Positions 8,522 to 17,742 of a DNA stretch of 64,000 bases are shown here, piece after piece. This DNA is from Bradyrhizobium betae (GTDB lineage: Bacteria > Pseudomonadota > Alphaproteobacteria > Rhizobiales > Xanthobacteraceae): assembly GCF_008932115.1 (NCBI RefSeq), contig NZ_CP044543.1, positions 3,230,501 to 3,294,500 of the forward strand. Reading direction: 5' to 3'. The translations under genes were made by a program, and so were the position numbers. Numbering within the stretch: position 1 is the first letter of the stretch; each line of letters starts with the position of its first letter. The notes under the pieces were generated by a model. The model saw nothing but the letters and a program-made list of their open reading frames with translations. It did not search any database and had not been told where the DNA came from.

Positions 8522-8656
8522 GCTGTCGTCCCTGCGAAAGCAGGGACCCATACCGCGTGATCTCTCGATTAAATTGGGTAGCCGTACCGGGCTGCGAGTC
8601 TTCGCCAAACTACTCCCTGCGGTTATGGGTCCCCGCGTTCGCGGGGACGACAGCGG
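8522..8656. repeat. Interspersed inverted repeat, family A (copy 1)
   Basis: The ends are inverted: CTGTCGTCCCTGCGAAAGCA on the left and a GCGTTCGCGGGGACGACAGC-type right end. The centre holds CTTCGCCAAACT followed by the GTTATGGGTCCC box. Related units are at 16760, 35005, 43188 and 52664. It lies between the convergent ends of parB and holA and could also work as a transcription barrier. Confidence 0.8.
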
Positions 8657-8684
8657 AGTGTGTGGCGCGCATCTGTTCCCACAT

Positions 8685-8714
8685 CGTCATTGCTTCGCTG
8701 CGCTCGCAATGACG
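8685..8714. repeat. Palindromic repeat, family E (copy 2)
   Basis: CGTCATTGC (8685-8693) and GCAATGACG (8706-8714) form a perfect 9-bp inverted repeat around a TTCGCTGCGCTC centre. The same centre-plus-arm text occurs in the right arm of the unit at 3611-3680. It lies just downstream of the holA stop codon. Confidence 0.75.
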
Positions 8715-8730
8715 AGGAGAGAGTGGGGGC

Positions 8731-9759
8731 TCAGCCCCGCCGCTTCGCGTTCGCGGCGATCGCCATCAGCGTGCGCTGTGCGATGGCGGCGGCGAGGGTG
8801 GATTGCTTGCGGGTGTCGAGCGCGGCCGTCGCGAGCTGCTCGATGATTGCGGCGAGCCGCGTCACGCTGAAATTGCGCAGCGCGGTTTCGACGGCCGGCT
8901 TTCGCGAAAAATGCAGCCGTGGAAAGCCGCCGTCGAGAACCGCGGAAGCCGGCGTGCCGTCGGCGATGGCGAGTGCGGATTTGTGCAGCCACGCGGCCTG
9001 GCGCTGTGCGGCGGAGATGATCACGCCAGGATAGGTGCCGGCGATCATGGCCTTGGCGAATTCGGTCTCGACGATATCGGGCCGGCCGGCGAAGGCGCCG
9101 TCGACGATCGGATCGAGCTTCAGCTCGGATGCATCGGCGACCACGGCCATCACGTCATCCAGCGTGATCTCGCCTTTGCCATGAGCATAGAGGGTGAGCT
9201 TGCGCAGCTCGTTGCGCGAGGCCTGGCGGTCGCCGCCGAGGAACGACATCAGCGCCGCGCGGGCATCCTGCGCAATGCGCAAATTCGCGATGCGGAGCTC
9301 GTCCTCGATCAGCCTCGCAAGGTCGCGCTCGGTGTCGGGATAGCAGCCGATCGCCACGGCCGTCTTGGCGCGTTCGCAGGCTTTGCGAAGTGGCGATTCC
9401 GGGCGCAGCTCGCCGGCCTCGATCACGATCCGGCAATCCTTCACGCCCATCTCCGCCAGGGTGTCGATACCGCTGGCAAAGCTACGCGAGCCGGCGCGGA
9501 CGCGGATGGCGCGGCGGCCGCCGAACAGCGGCACTGTCATGGCTTCGTCGACCAGGCGTGACGGCTCGGCCGAGAGCTCGTCGCCGTCGAGTTTGACCAT
9601 CGCGAAAGGATCGTTGGGATCGTCGACGGCGGAGGCGATCAGCGCATCCGCGCGCTCGCGCACGAGGCCTGCGTCGGGACCGTAGAGCAGGATGATCGGC
9701 CGGCCCGCATCGGGGCGAGCGAGGAAGGCGTCGATCTCTTTTCCGCGGAGTGCGACCAT
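8731..9759 (-). CDS. holA: DNA polymerase III subunit delta
   Basis: The 342-aa protein begins MVALRGKEIDAFLARPD and continues with the delta-subunit signature LLYGPDAGLVRERADALI, the typical opening of HolA clamp-loader subunits. The C-terminal two thirds match the helical delta domains. It opens the beta sliding clamp in the replisome. A TTG nine bases upstream (9768) is a possible but less likely start. It is the third gene of a leuS-lptE-holA group; a 90-base repeat exactly fills the gap to lptE. It converges on parB. Confidence 0.92.
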   Translation of the reverse strand: MVALRGKEIDAFLARPDAGRPIILLYGPDAGLVRERADALIASAVDDPNDPFAMVKLDGDELSAEPSRLVDEAMTVPLFGGRRAIRVRAGSRSFASGIDTLAEMGVKDCRIVIEAGELRPESPLRKACERAKTAVAIGCYPDTERDLARLIEDELRIANLRIAQDARAALMSFLGGDRQASRNELRKLTLYAHGKGEITLDDVMAVVADASELKLDPIVDGAFAGRPDIVETEFAKAMIAGTYPGVIISAAQRQAAWLHKSALAIADGTPASAVLDGGFPRLHFSRKPAVETALRNFSVTRLAAIIEQLATAALDTRKQSTLAAAIAQRTLMAIAANAKRRG

Positions 9760-9769
9760 CGGACCCAAC

Positions 9770-9859
9770 CGTCATTCCGGGGCGCGCGAAGCGCGAACCC
9801 GGAATCTGGAGTTCATGGATTGAGATTCCGGGTTCACCCTATGGGCGCCCCGGAATGAC
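9770..9859. repeat. Interspersed inverted repeat, family B (copy 1), inside leuS-lptE-holA
   Basis: The left end CGTCATTCCGGGGCGCGC and the right end GGGCGCCCCGGAATGAC are imperfect reverse complements. The inner arms ACCCGGAATCT and AGATTCCGGGTT also pair. The unit reaches from directly next to the lptE stop codon (9860) to 10 bases before the holA ATG. Other members are at 19716, 33580, 42445 and 47936. Confidence 0.85.
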
Positions 9860-10411
9860 TTACGTGCCCGCAGTGAAGAACGCGGCGAGCCGGGTCGTGA
9901 TGTTCTCGGCGATCTCGTTGGCGGCACGATCCTCGGCATCACGCACGGCGCGGTTGCGGGCGAAGCGCTGATAAGAACCGGGCATGTCATAAGACACGCG
10001 CGAGAACGTGGTGCCGGTCATCACCGACTTGCCGCTGACGACCTCGATCAGATTGTACTGGGCGTCGATGCCGTAGTTTTCACTGCTCGGCAGACCGGTG
10101 CTGGGATCGACAATCAGGGAGGACTTGCTGGTGTTGAAGCGGATCACCAGGCGGTGGGTCGGCGGCATGCCCGTGGCCGTGCCGTAGAGCTTGAATGCGA
10201 GGGCGTTACGAACCTCCACTCCGACCCGGGCCTCACGGGAGGCGTTAGCCTTGTCGATCGGCGGCAGATCGACGCCCATCAGCTTCTCGCGAAGGCCGGG
10301 TGTGCCGTCGGTACGCTCGGCATACATCGGCTGGAAGCAGCCGGCCGTCAGCGCCGCCAGAGCGGCGACTGCGAGCAGGCGAGCTGCGATGCGGATCCTA
10401 GCCGACAACAT
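9860..10411 (-). CDS. lptE: LPS-assembly lipoprotein LptE
   Basis: The 183-aa product starts with a basic and hydrophobic signal sequence ending in the lipobox LTAG-C (Cys about residue 25), so it is an outer-membrane lipoprotein. The remainder resembles the LptE/RlpB family, which plugs the LptD barrel during lipopolysaccharide export. Its start codon overlaps the last 14 bases of leuS, a translational-coupling arrangement seen in many proteobacteria where leuS-lptE-holA form an operon. Identification combines lipobox, size and position. Confidence 0.9.
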   Translation of the reverse strand: MLSARIRIAARLLAVAALAALTAGCFQPMYAERTDGTPGLREKLMGVDLPPIDKANASREARVGVEVRNALAFKLYGTATGMPPTHRLVIRFNTSKSSLIVDPSTGLPSSENYGIDAQYNLIEVVSGKSVMTGTTFSRVSYDMPGSYQRFARNRAVRDAEDRAANEIAENITTRLAAFFTAGT

Positions 10412-13021
10412 TCACGATCCTCTTGGGGACGATGATCACCTTGCGGACGGGCTTGCCGTCCAGGGCCAGTTTTACCGCATCGAGGGCCAAAACGGCAGCC
10501 TCGATTTCCGTATTCTGGGCCGCTGTTGCAACTGTGACCTCGCCCCGCTTCTTGCCGTTGACCTGGACCACCAGGGTCACGCTGTCTTCAACCAGCAAAT
10601 CGCGTTCGATTTGGGGCCAATTGGCCTCCGAAACCAGCCCGCTTTGGCCCAGGGCCTGCCAGCACTCCTCGGCCAGATGCGGCATCATCGGAGAGAACAG
10701 CGGAACCAGGATCTGGCTGGCCTCCCGGATCGCCCAGACCAGGTCGGGGGCGGGCTGACCGGGACGCTGGAGGATCTCCGAGAACGCATTGGCGAATTCG
10801 CGGATATGGGCCAGGCACACATTGAAGTGCAGCCGCTCGATACCGGTGGTGACCTTGTCCAGTGCGCCATGGGCGGCCTTGCGCAAGGCGGTCGCATCAG
10901 GCCCGAACGAAGCCGGCCGAGCCGCCGGCGCACCCTTGCCGAGTTCCGCCGCGTCATTCACCAGCCGCCACAGCCGCTGCACGAAGCGCGAGGCGCCCTG
11001 GACGCGCTCGTCGCTCCAGATCACGTCGCGGTCAGGCGGGGAGTCCGACAGCATGAACCAGCGGGCGACGTCGGCGCCGTAGGTCTCGATGATGTCGTCG
11101 GGATCGACCGTGTTCTTCTTCGACTTCGACATCTTCTCGATCGCGCCGATCTGGATGTCTTCGCCCGTCGTCAGCAGCGTGGCGCGGCGCCCGTTGCCGC
11201 CGACCTCGATCTTCACCTCGGCCGGCTGCACATAGGCGCCGTCGGCCTTCTGATAGGTCTCGTGCACCACCATGCCCTGCGTGAACATGCCGGCGAACGG
11301 CTCGTCCAGCGCAATGTGCCCGGTCGCCTTCATCGCACGGGTGAAGAAGCGGCTGTAGAGCAGATGCAGGATCGCGTGCTCGACGCCGCCGATATACTGG
11401 TCGACCGGTAGCATCCGGTTGGCGATGGCGGGCGTCGTCGGCGCGGTCTCGTTCCAGGGATCTGTGAAGCGCGCAAAATACCAGGACGAATCCACGAAGG
11501 TATCCATGGTGTCGGTTTCGCGCTGTGCCTTCGCCCCGCATTTCGGGCAGGTGACGTGCTTCCAGGTCGGATGATGATCGAGCGCATTGCCCGGCTTGTC
11601 GAAGCTGACATCCTCCGGCAGCACCACCGGCAGATCGGCAGCCGGCACCGGCACCACATCGCATTTTGGGCAATGGATGACAGGGATCGGGCAGCCCCAA
11701 TAGCGCTGGCGCGAAATGCCCCAGTCGCGCAGGCGGAAATTGACCTGCCGCTCGCCGACCGGCGCGTTGCCACGCAGCTCGGTTTCCAGGCGCTTTGCAA
11801 CCTCGTCCTTGGCCTGATCAATGGTCATGCCGTCGAGGAAGCGCGAATTGATCATGCGGCCGTCACCGTCATAGGCGGTGTCGGTGATGACGAACGTCTT
11901 CGGATCCTGGCCCTCGGGCAGACGACCGGCGTGTTGCCGAGACCGTACTTGTTGACGAAGTCGAGGTCGCGCTGGTCGTGCGCGGGGCAGCCGAAGATCG
12001 CGCCGGTGCCGTATTCCATCAGCACGAAGTTGGCGACATAAACCGGCAGCTTCCAGCTCGGGTCGAACGGATGCACCGCGCGGATGCCGGTGTCAAAGCC
12101 CTGCTTCTCCGCGGTGTCGATGATCGACTGCGCGGTGCCGATCTTCTTGATGTCGGCAATGAACTCCGCGAGTTTCGGGTTCTTCGCGGCGGCGGCCTGC
12201 GCCAGCGGATGGTCGGCTGAGATCGCCATGAATTTTGCGCCGAACAACGTGTCGGGGCGTGTCGTGAAGATCTTCAGCTCGTTCTCGCCGGCGGGTGTCG
12301 TCGCCGCATCCAGTGCGAAACGGATCAAGAGGCCCTCGGAGCGGCCGATCCAGTTGCGCTGCATCAGCCGCACCTTGTCGGGCCAGCGGTCCAGCCCATC
12401 CAGCGCCGACAGCAGCTCCTGCGAGTACTTCGTGATCTTGAAGACCCACTGGCTCATCTCGCGCTGTTCGACAACGGCACCGGAGCGCCAGCCGCGGCCG
12501 TCGATCACCTGCTCGTTGGCGAGCACGGTCATGTCGACCGGATCCCAGTTGAGCTTGCGCTTCTCGCGCTCGGCGAGGCCGGCGGCGAGCATGTCCAAGA
12601 ACATCTTCTGCTGGTGCTTGTAGTAGCTGGGGTCGCAGGTCGCGATCTCCCGGCTCCAGTCCAGCGACAGCCCGATCGAGCGGAGCTGCTTCTTCATCGC
12701 GGCGATGTTGTCGTAGGTCCAGGCCTTCGGCGCGACCTTGCGCTCGATGGCGGCGTTCTCGGCCGGCAGACCGAAGGCGTCCCAGCCCATCGGGTGCAGC
12801 ACGTTGAACCCCTTGGCGCGCATGAAGCGGGCCAGCACGTCGCCGAGCGTGTAATTGCGGACATGGCCGATATGGATGCGCCCGGACGGGTAGGGGAACA
12901 TCTCGAGCACATAATATTTCGGCCGCGAATCGTCGTTCTTGGAAACGAAGATCGCCTGCTGGTCCCAGGCGGCCTGCCAGCGCGGTTCGGCGTCGCGGGC
13001 GTTGTAGCGTTCGGAGGTCAT
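10398..13021 (-). CDS. leuS: Leucyl-tRNA synthetase, apparent single-base frameshift
   Basis: Two overlapping frames together encode one LeuRS. The N-terminal frame (13021 down to about 11915) has the HIGH motif at residues 50-53 and most of the editing domain; the C-terminal frame (about 11915 down to 10398) has KMSKSKKN and the anticodon-binding region. Adding one base near 11915 gives 874 residues, the usual length. After NTPVVCP the first frame runs into an arginine- and serine-rich tail and stops at 11852, whereas the other frame, read upstream, continues the expected text. As the enzyme is essential and I see no second copy, a sequencing or assembly error is the likeliest cause. Confidence 0.93.
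11912..11920 (-). other. leuS: Probable 1-base deletion in leuS
   Basis: On the coding strand the text reads TGCCCGAGGGCCAGGATCCG. Inserting one G (TGCCCGGAGGGCCAGGAT) restores the reading [23 protein letters not shown], which joins the two leuS frames in register. The missing base is in a C/G run, a usual place for an indel. Confidence 0.85.
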
Positions 13022-13211
13022 GGAATCGTTCGGTTTTCGTGGTTTGGGCCGTCTAAAGACGGCGGACTAGGCCATAGAAGTCCTCAGGGGTCAATGGGTT
13101 GCCGCTGGCGGCGGCATCCCGCAAGGCTGCTCCGCAAAACTACGGAGCGGCCTATTGGGGTCGGATTAAGGGGTCGGTGCGAGGTTGGCCGCCAACAGCA
13201 CCCGCCAGGCA

Positions 13212-14258
13212 ATGGATTCAAGCTTCGACGATCACGATCACGACTATGCCGCGTCCATCGCCGGACGGGCGATGCGGAGCATGGCCGAGCAGCGGATTCC
13301 GCCGACACCGACCAATTTTGCCGTCTGGTTCCAGTATTTTGCAGGCAGCCAGGACGATTTGCGCAACGCCGTCGATCTCCTGATCGACCACAATCGCCCA
13401 TTCGATGCCAGGACCAATCAGGATCTGTTCGAGACCTATGTCGCACCCCAGGTGAGTGCCGTCGTCGTCAACACGTCCGAGCGGCTGCATACCCTGATGG
13501 GCGCGGCGAAGGAGTTTCTGGCGACCGCGATCGCGGACAACCAATCCCAGATGCAGGCGATCAGCCAGGTTACCGACCAGGGCAACGCCGGCGTCGATCC
13601 GAAGGCCCTGGTCGGACAGCTCATGAACGAGCTGGCGCGCGCCGCCACGAGGGCGACACGGCTCGAGGCAGGCTTTGCGGAGAAGACCCGGGAGCTCGAT
13701 GTGATCCGCGACTCGCTCTCCAAATCCGAGGAGCGCGCCCGGACGGATACGTTGACGGGCCTCGCAAACCGGCGGGCGCTCGACGAGTTCCTGCGCAAGG
13801 CGCAGACGATGGCGGACTGGGGCGAGCCGCTCAGCGTTCTGATGCTCGACATCGACCACTTCAAGACCTTCAACGACAATTTCGGTCACGGCGTCGGCGA
13901 CCAGGTGCTGCGGCTGATGGCGAGGGTGCTGCGCGAAAAGGTTCGTCAGCAGGATCTGCCGGCGCGCTATGGTGGCGAGGAACTGATCGCCGTGCTGCCG
14001 GATGCCGATCTCGCCATTTGCGCCGAGATCGCCGAGGTGATCAGGCGCGCGATCGCCGAATGCACGATCACGCGACGCTCGACCGGCGAGATCCTGCCCG
14101 GCATCAGCGTGTCGATCGGTGTGGCGCAGTACCGGGCCGGCGAGGCGATCACCGACCTGATCGAGCGCTGCGACCGCGCGCTCTATCTTGCCAAGGGTGG
14201 CGGCCGCAATCGCGTGGTGACGGAGAGCGAGCTCGATCGCGCCGGAGCTGCGGGTTAG
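13212..14258 (+). CDS. Diguanylate cyclase (soluble GGDEF protein)
   Basis: The C-terminal half carries a GGDEF domain with the active-site form RYGGEEL (GGEEL at 254-258 of 348) and, five residues before it, an intact inhibitory I-site RQQD. It therefore should make cyclic di-GMP from GTP and be product-inhibited. The N-terminal 170 residues have no transmembrane segment; they are helical, include FAVWFQYFAGSQDDL, and resemble the N-terminal helical region of soluble alphaproteobacterial cyclases. The ATG at 13212 is preferred to an upstream TTG at 13185. It is transcribed divergently from leuS and ends three bases from the converging cyclase gene. Confidence 0.92.
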   Translation: MDSSFDDHDHDYAASIAGRAMRSMAEQRIPPTPTNFAVWFQYFAGSQDDLRNAVDLLIDHNRPFDARTNQDLFETYVAPQVSAVVVNTSERLHTLMGAAKEFLATAIADNQSQMQAISQVTDQGNAGVDPKALVGQLMNELARAATRATRLEAGFAEKTRELDVIRDSLSKSEERARTDTLTGLANRRALDEFLRKAQTMADWGEPLSVLMLDIDHFKTFNDNFGHGVGDQVLRLMARVLREKVRQQDLPARYGGEELIAVLPDADLAICAEIAEVIRRAIAECTITRRSTGEILPGISVSIGVAQYRAGEAITDLIERCDRALYLAKGGGRNRVVTESELDRAGAAG

Positions 14259-14261
14259 CGA

Positions 14262-15959
14262 TCAACCCGCCATCATCATGTCGGCCGCGCCGTTCTCGAT
14301 CACCTGGATGCCGTGCTCGACGACGTTGTTGCGGCCGCGATGTTTTGCGGCATAGAGCGCGGCGTCCGCGGCTTCGATGAGATCGCCGGGCCGCAGGCTC
14401 TCGTTGGGCTTCGTGGCGGCAACGCCGATCGAGACGGTGACGATCATGTGCGCCGAGGTGATGTGCGGCAGGCAAAGTTTCAGCACCGCGGCGCGCACCA
14501 GCTCGCCGATCTCGACGGCGCGCATCACGTCGGTGTTCGGCAGCAGCAGGCAGAACTCTTCGCCGCCATAGCGCGCCGCAAAGCCCATCGTGTCGGCGGC
14601 AATGCCGGACAGCGATTCGCCCAGGCGGGTCAGGCAGGAATCGCCTTCGAGATGGCCATAGGTGTCGTTGAACAGCTTGAAGTGGTCGACGTCGATCATC
14701 AGCAGCGCGAGGTCGCTGTTATATTGCTGCGCGCGCATCCATTCGAAGTCGAGCCGGCTCTGGAAGCCGCGGCGATTGGCGAGTCCCGACAGCATGTCGA
14801 TCGAGGCCATCACGGTCAGCCGGTCGTTGCTCGCGATCAGCTCGCGCTCGCGCTGGCTGAGCTGCGCGGCCATCGCGTTGAACGCGCGGGCCAGCGGCAC
14901 GAACTCGGCCGGCAGGCGGTTGCGCGCGGCGCGCGCCGACAGATCGCCTTCGCCAAGACGCTTGGCCATGTCGGCCAGCATCTCGATCGGCTTGATCACG
15001 AGTTTCTCGGCGGCAATCAGCGCGCCGAGCAGGACGAACAGAACGACGAAAGCGAGCTGGAGATAGGCGGTGCGGATGTCGCGGCTGACCGCCGCGGACA
15101 CCTTGTCCTCGTCGATGCTTGCGATCAGGCGGGCATTGGTGCCGGCGATGCGGATGTAGCTGACCGCGCGGCGGGAGCCGTCGGCGGCCAGGAAAGAGAG
15201 TGAGCCTTCATCCTGGTTCGACCGCAGCGCCTTGTCGGCGATCGCGGACATCAGCGGCATGTTGTCGAGAGGGCGGCCGATCGCGCCATGCTGGTCGGCC
15301 GGCGCCGCCAGCACGATGCCGGCGCTGTCGACCAGCACGGCGGTGATGCCGGCGCGGCCGCCGAGATTGTTCATGACCTTCGACATCCAGTCGAGGTTGA
15401 CGGTCGCCAGTACGACGGCATCCGCCGTACCGCTGAAGGCGGAGACGGGATAAACCGCCATGACGGTCGGAGACAGCACGGGCCGCGACAGGATGAAGTC
15501 GCTCAGAACGAAGCGGCCGGTTTCCTGCGCCTGCTGGAAATAGGGCCGGTCGCTGAGGTCGAGGCCGACATACATGTTGTTGGTGGCGCACTGGATGCGC
15601 CCGTCCTGGCCGGCGATCAGCAGCGTGCGGATCCAGGGAAGGTTCGACGGCAGGCTCGCACGCAGCACGTCGCAGCTCTTGCTGATGCCGCCGGCGGATG
15701 CCCGGATGAAAGCTTCCGATTTCAGGATGGTCTCGACCGACGAGATCACCTCGCGCTGCGCGTCGGCGCTGTGCCTTGCCACGGTCGTGAACTCGGCGGT
15801 GGCCTGCGCGATCTGCCGCGCGCGCGTGTCCTCGAGCGAACGGATGCGCTCGAACATCAAGGGCGTCACCAGAATCACCGCGAGCAACGCAAGCCGTGCC
15901 CGGATTCCGAGAACCTGCTTGAGTTTCGCTCGTTTGCGGTTGAAACTGACGTTTGCCAT
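14262..15959 (-). CDS. Membrane-bound sensor diguanylate cyclase (Cache-HAMP-GGDEF)
   Basis: The 565-aa protein has an N-terminal membrane segment (about 18-36), a large periplasmic double-Cache-like sensor region (about 40-280), a second membrane segment (about 300-320), a HAMP linker (VIKPIEMLADMAKRLGEGDLSARA) and a GGDEF domain with RYGGEEF. Unlike its neighbour, the position of the inhibitory RxxD before the active site reads ADTMG, so the I-site is absent. It should make cyclic di-GMP in response to an extracytoplasmic ligand. The two cyclase genes converge with almost no gap. Confidence 0.92.
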   Translation of the reverse strand: MANVSFNRKRAKLKQVLGIRARLALLAVILVTPLMFERIRSLEDTRARQIAQATAEFTTVARHSADAQREVISSVETILKSEAFIRASAGGISKSCDVLRASLPSNLPWIRTLLIAGQDGRIQCATNNMYVGLDLSDRPYFQQAQETGRFVLSDFILSRPVLSPTVMAVYPVSAFSGTADAVVLATVNLDWMSKVMNNLGGRAGITAVLVDSAGIVLAAPADQHGAIGRPLDNMPLMSAIADKALRSNQDEGSLSFLAADGSRRAVSYIRIAGTNARLIASIDEDKVSAAVSRDIRTAYLQLAFVVLFVLLGALIAAEKLVIKPIEMLADMAKRLGEGDLSARAARNRLPAEFVPLARAFNAMAAQLSQRERELIASNDRLTVMASIDMLSGLANRRGFQSRLDFEWMRAQQYNSDLALLMIDVDHFKLFNDTYGHLEGDSCLTRLGESLSGIAADTMGFAARYGGEEFCLLLPNTDVMRAVEIGELVRAAVLKLCLPHITSAHMIVTVSIGVAATKPNESLRPGDLIEAADAALYAAKHRGRNNVVEHGIQVIENGAADMMMAG

Positions 15960-16067
15960 CTTCGCTACCCACCCCGCGGGCTAAGGTAAAGCGAAGGGTT
16001 CAAAAACTCTTTCTTGAACTCGGTAAAATTGGACTTACCTCGGTTACGATCGCAGACAATCGACCTC

Positions 16068-16757
16068 ATGACAGACGCCAATGCCGCGCCGGTAACCGGC
16101 CATTCACCAAACGCGCTCGCCGCGGTCGAAGCCGAGATCGCGCGCGCCTGCAAGGACGCGCGGCGCGAGCGCGCCTCGGTGACGCTGATCGCAGTGTCAA
16201 AGACGTTCGCGGCAGATGCAATTATGCCGGTCATCGCCGCCGGACAGCGCGTATTCGGCGAAAATCGCGTGCAGGAGGCCAAGGGCAAGTGGCCAGCGTT
16301 AATCTCTGCTTACCCGGATATCGCACTGCATCTGATCGGGCCGCTGCAATCCAACAAGGCAAAAGAGGCGGTCGCGCTGTTCGATGCCATCCATTCGGTT
16401 GATCGCCCGAGCATTTGCCAGGCGTTAGCCAAGGAAATCGAATCCCAGGGCAAGCATCCCGAACTGTTCGTCCAGATCAATATCGGCGAGGAGCCGCAGA
16501 AGGCCGGCATCGCCCCCGGCGAGGCCGACGCCTTCATCGCCAGCTGCCGCGACACCTATGGGCTGACGATTTCCGGCTTGATGTGCATTCCGCCGGTCGA
16601 CGAACCGCCGGCGGCGCATTTTGCGCTGACCGCCAGGATCGCGGAGCGCAACGGACTGAAGAAGCTCTCGATGGGCATGAGCGCGGATTTCGCAACCGCC
16701 ATCATGCTCGGTGCCACCCATGTGCGCGTGGGGAGCGCGATCTTCGGGCACCGGTAG
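16068..16757 (+). CDS. YggS family pyridoxal phosphate homeostasis protein
   Basis: The 229-aa product has the family signatures TLIAVSKTF with the PLP lysine (about residue 43), FGENRVQEAKGKW, HLIGPLQSNKAKEA and LSMGMSADFATAIMLGATHVRVGSAIFG. Members are fold-type III PLP proteins without known catalysis that buffer free PLP and affect amino-acid pools. The ATG at 16068 gives the usual length; the upstream TTG at 16014 adds residues unlike the family. A family A repeat follows the stop codon. Confidence 0.95.
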   Translation: MTDANAAPVTGHSPNALAAVEAEIARACKDARRERASVTLIAVSKTFAADAIMPVIAAGQRVFGENRVQEAKGKWPALISAYPDIALHLIGPLQSNKAKEAVALFDAIHSVDRPSICQALAKEIESQGKHPELFVQINIGEEPQKAGIAPGEADAFIASCRDTYGLTISGLMCIPPVDEPPAAHFALTARIAERNGLKKLSMGMSADFATAIMLGATHVRVGSAIFGHR

Positions 16758-16759
16758 TG

Positions 16760-16938
16760 CTGTCGTCTCGGACAAGCGCAGCGAAGCGGAGCGCAGATCC
16801 GGGACCCATACCGCGTGATCTCTGATTGGCGAATGGTCTTCGTACCGGCGAGAGTTAGGCAACTCTCAGTCTTCGCCAAACTTCTCCCTGGGGCTATGGG
16901 TCCCGGATCTGCGCTCCGCTTGTCCGGGACGACAGCGG
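16760..16938. repeat. Interspersed inverted repeat, family A (copy 2, longest)
   Basis: The left end has CAGATCCGGGACCCATACCG and the right end TATGGGTCCCGGATCTGCGC then TTGTCCGGGACGACAGC, forming a long inverted pair around CTTCGCCAAACTTCTCCCTG. It fills the gap between the convergent yggS-like and hydratase genes. The centre holds an extra inner pair, GAGAGTT and AACTCTC. Confidence 0.85.
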
Positions 16939-16950
16939 ACTTTGCCGCGG

Positions 16951-17736
16951 TTACACAAACCCCACCGATACCTTCCCCAGCACGCCGAAGTCCGCCGCAA
17001 AATGATCGCCGGCTTGAATCGGCAGCGGCGGATGGCATGTGCCTGTCGTCACCACCTCCCCTGCCCGCAAGGTAATGCCGAGTCCGCGCAGCTCGTTGGC
17101 AAGCCACGCCAGCGCAACACGGGGATCGCCAAGCACGCTCCTGCCGTGGCCGATGTAGCGCTCACCGCGCAGCGTGATCTGCGGCCGTTGCTCGACCAGA
17201 TCCATCGCACGCCAGTTCGCGGTCGTCGGCTTGCCCAGCACGAACTGATGCGCGCAGGCATTGTCGGCGATGAGCTGCGCCTCGCCCGCGCCAACAAAAT
17301 CGGCAAAGCGCGAATCGGGAATCTCGATCGCGGGATGCAAGGTGTCGACGGCGGCGAGCACGTCGTCGATGGTGTATGGCGTCGCACGCGGCGGCAGGTC
17401 GCGGCCCATGCGGAAGGCGAATTCCGGCTCGCCCACGGCCATCTCGTTGCCCTTCATCGACGCCGTGCCGCCATCGGCGATCAGTGTGTCGCTCATGATG
17501 CGACCCGCCAGCGGGCCCGCGACATTGATGTGCTTCTGTCCGGCCTCGCTCGTCGCCGCGATCTTCCAGCCGAACAGTTTTCCGAGCGACTGTGTTTCGA
17601 GCGCGGCCTGGATGGCGTAGCCGTCAGCACGGCTCTGCGGCCGCAAATTTCTCTCGAGCGCATCGAGCTTGGTGCCGTCGCGCCAGTGCTGGACGAGCAG
17701 GCGCGATGCGGCGGCGATCTGATCCTGGTCGAGCAT
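16951..17736 (-). CDS. 2-keto-4-pentenoate hydratase / fumarylacetoacetate hydrolase-fold protein
   Basis: The 261-aa protein resembles the MhpD/HpcG hydratases: GYAIQAALETQSLGKLFGWKIAATS near 35-60, EPEFAFRMGRDLPPR near 104-118 with metal-binding acidic residues, and a C-terminal AGDHFAADFGVLGKVSVGF. Such enzymes hydrate 2-hydroxypenta-2,4-dienoate-type compounds in aromatic meta-cleavage pathways. No other pathway gene lies next to it, so the true substrate is unknown. It ends 6 bases short of the L,D-transpeptidase gene upstream on the same strand, suggesting cotranscription. Confidence 0.85.
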   Translation of the reverse strand: MLDQDQIAAASRLLVQHWRDGTKLDALERNLRPQSRADGYAIQAALETQSLGKLFGWKIAATSEAGQKHINVAGPLAGRIMSDTLIADGGTASMKGNEMAVGEPEFAFRMGRDLPPRATPYTIDDVLAAVDTLHPAIEIPDSRFADFVGAGEAQLIADNACAHQFVLGKPTTANWRAMDLVEQRPQITLRGERYIGHGRSVLGDPRVALAWLANELRGLGITLRAGEVVTTGTCHPPLPIQAGDHFAADFGVLGKVSVGFV

Positions 17737-17742
17737 GTGTCC

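Noticed and set aside
11852..11930. Programmed frameshift in leuS
   Set aside because: There is no slippery heptamer or following structure of the kind known, and LeuRS is not a known frameshift gene; a simple base loss explains it.
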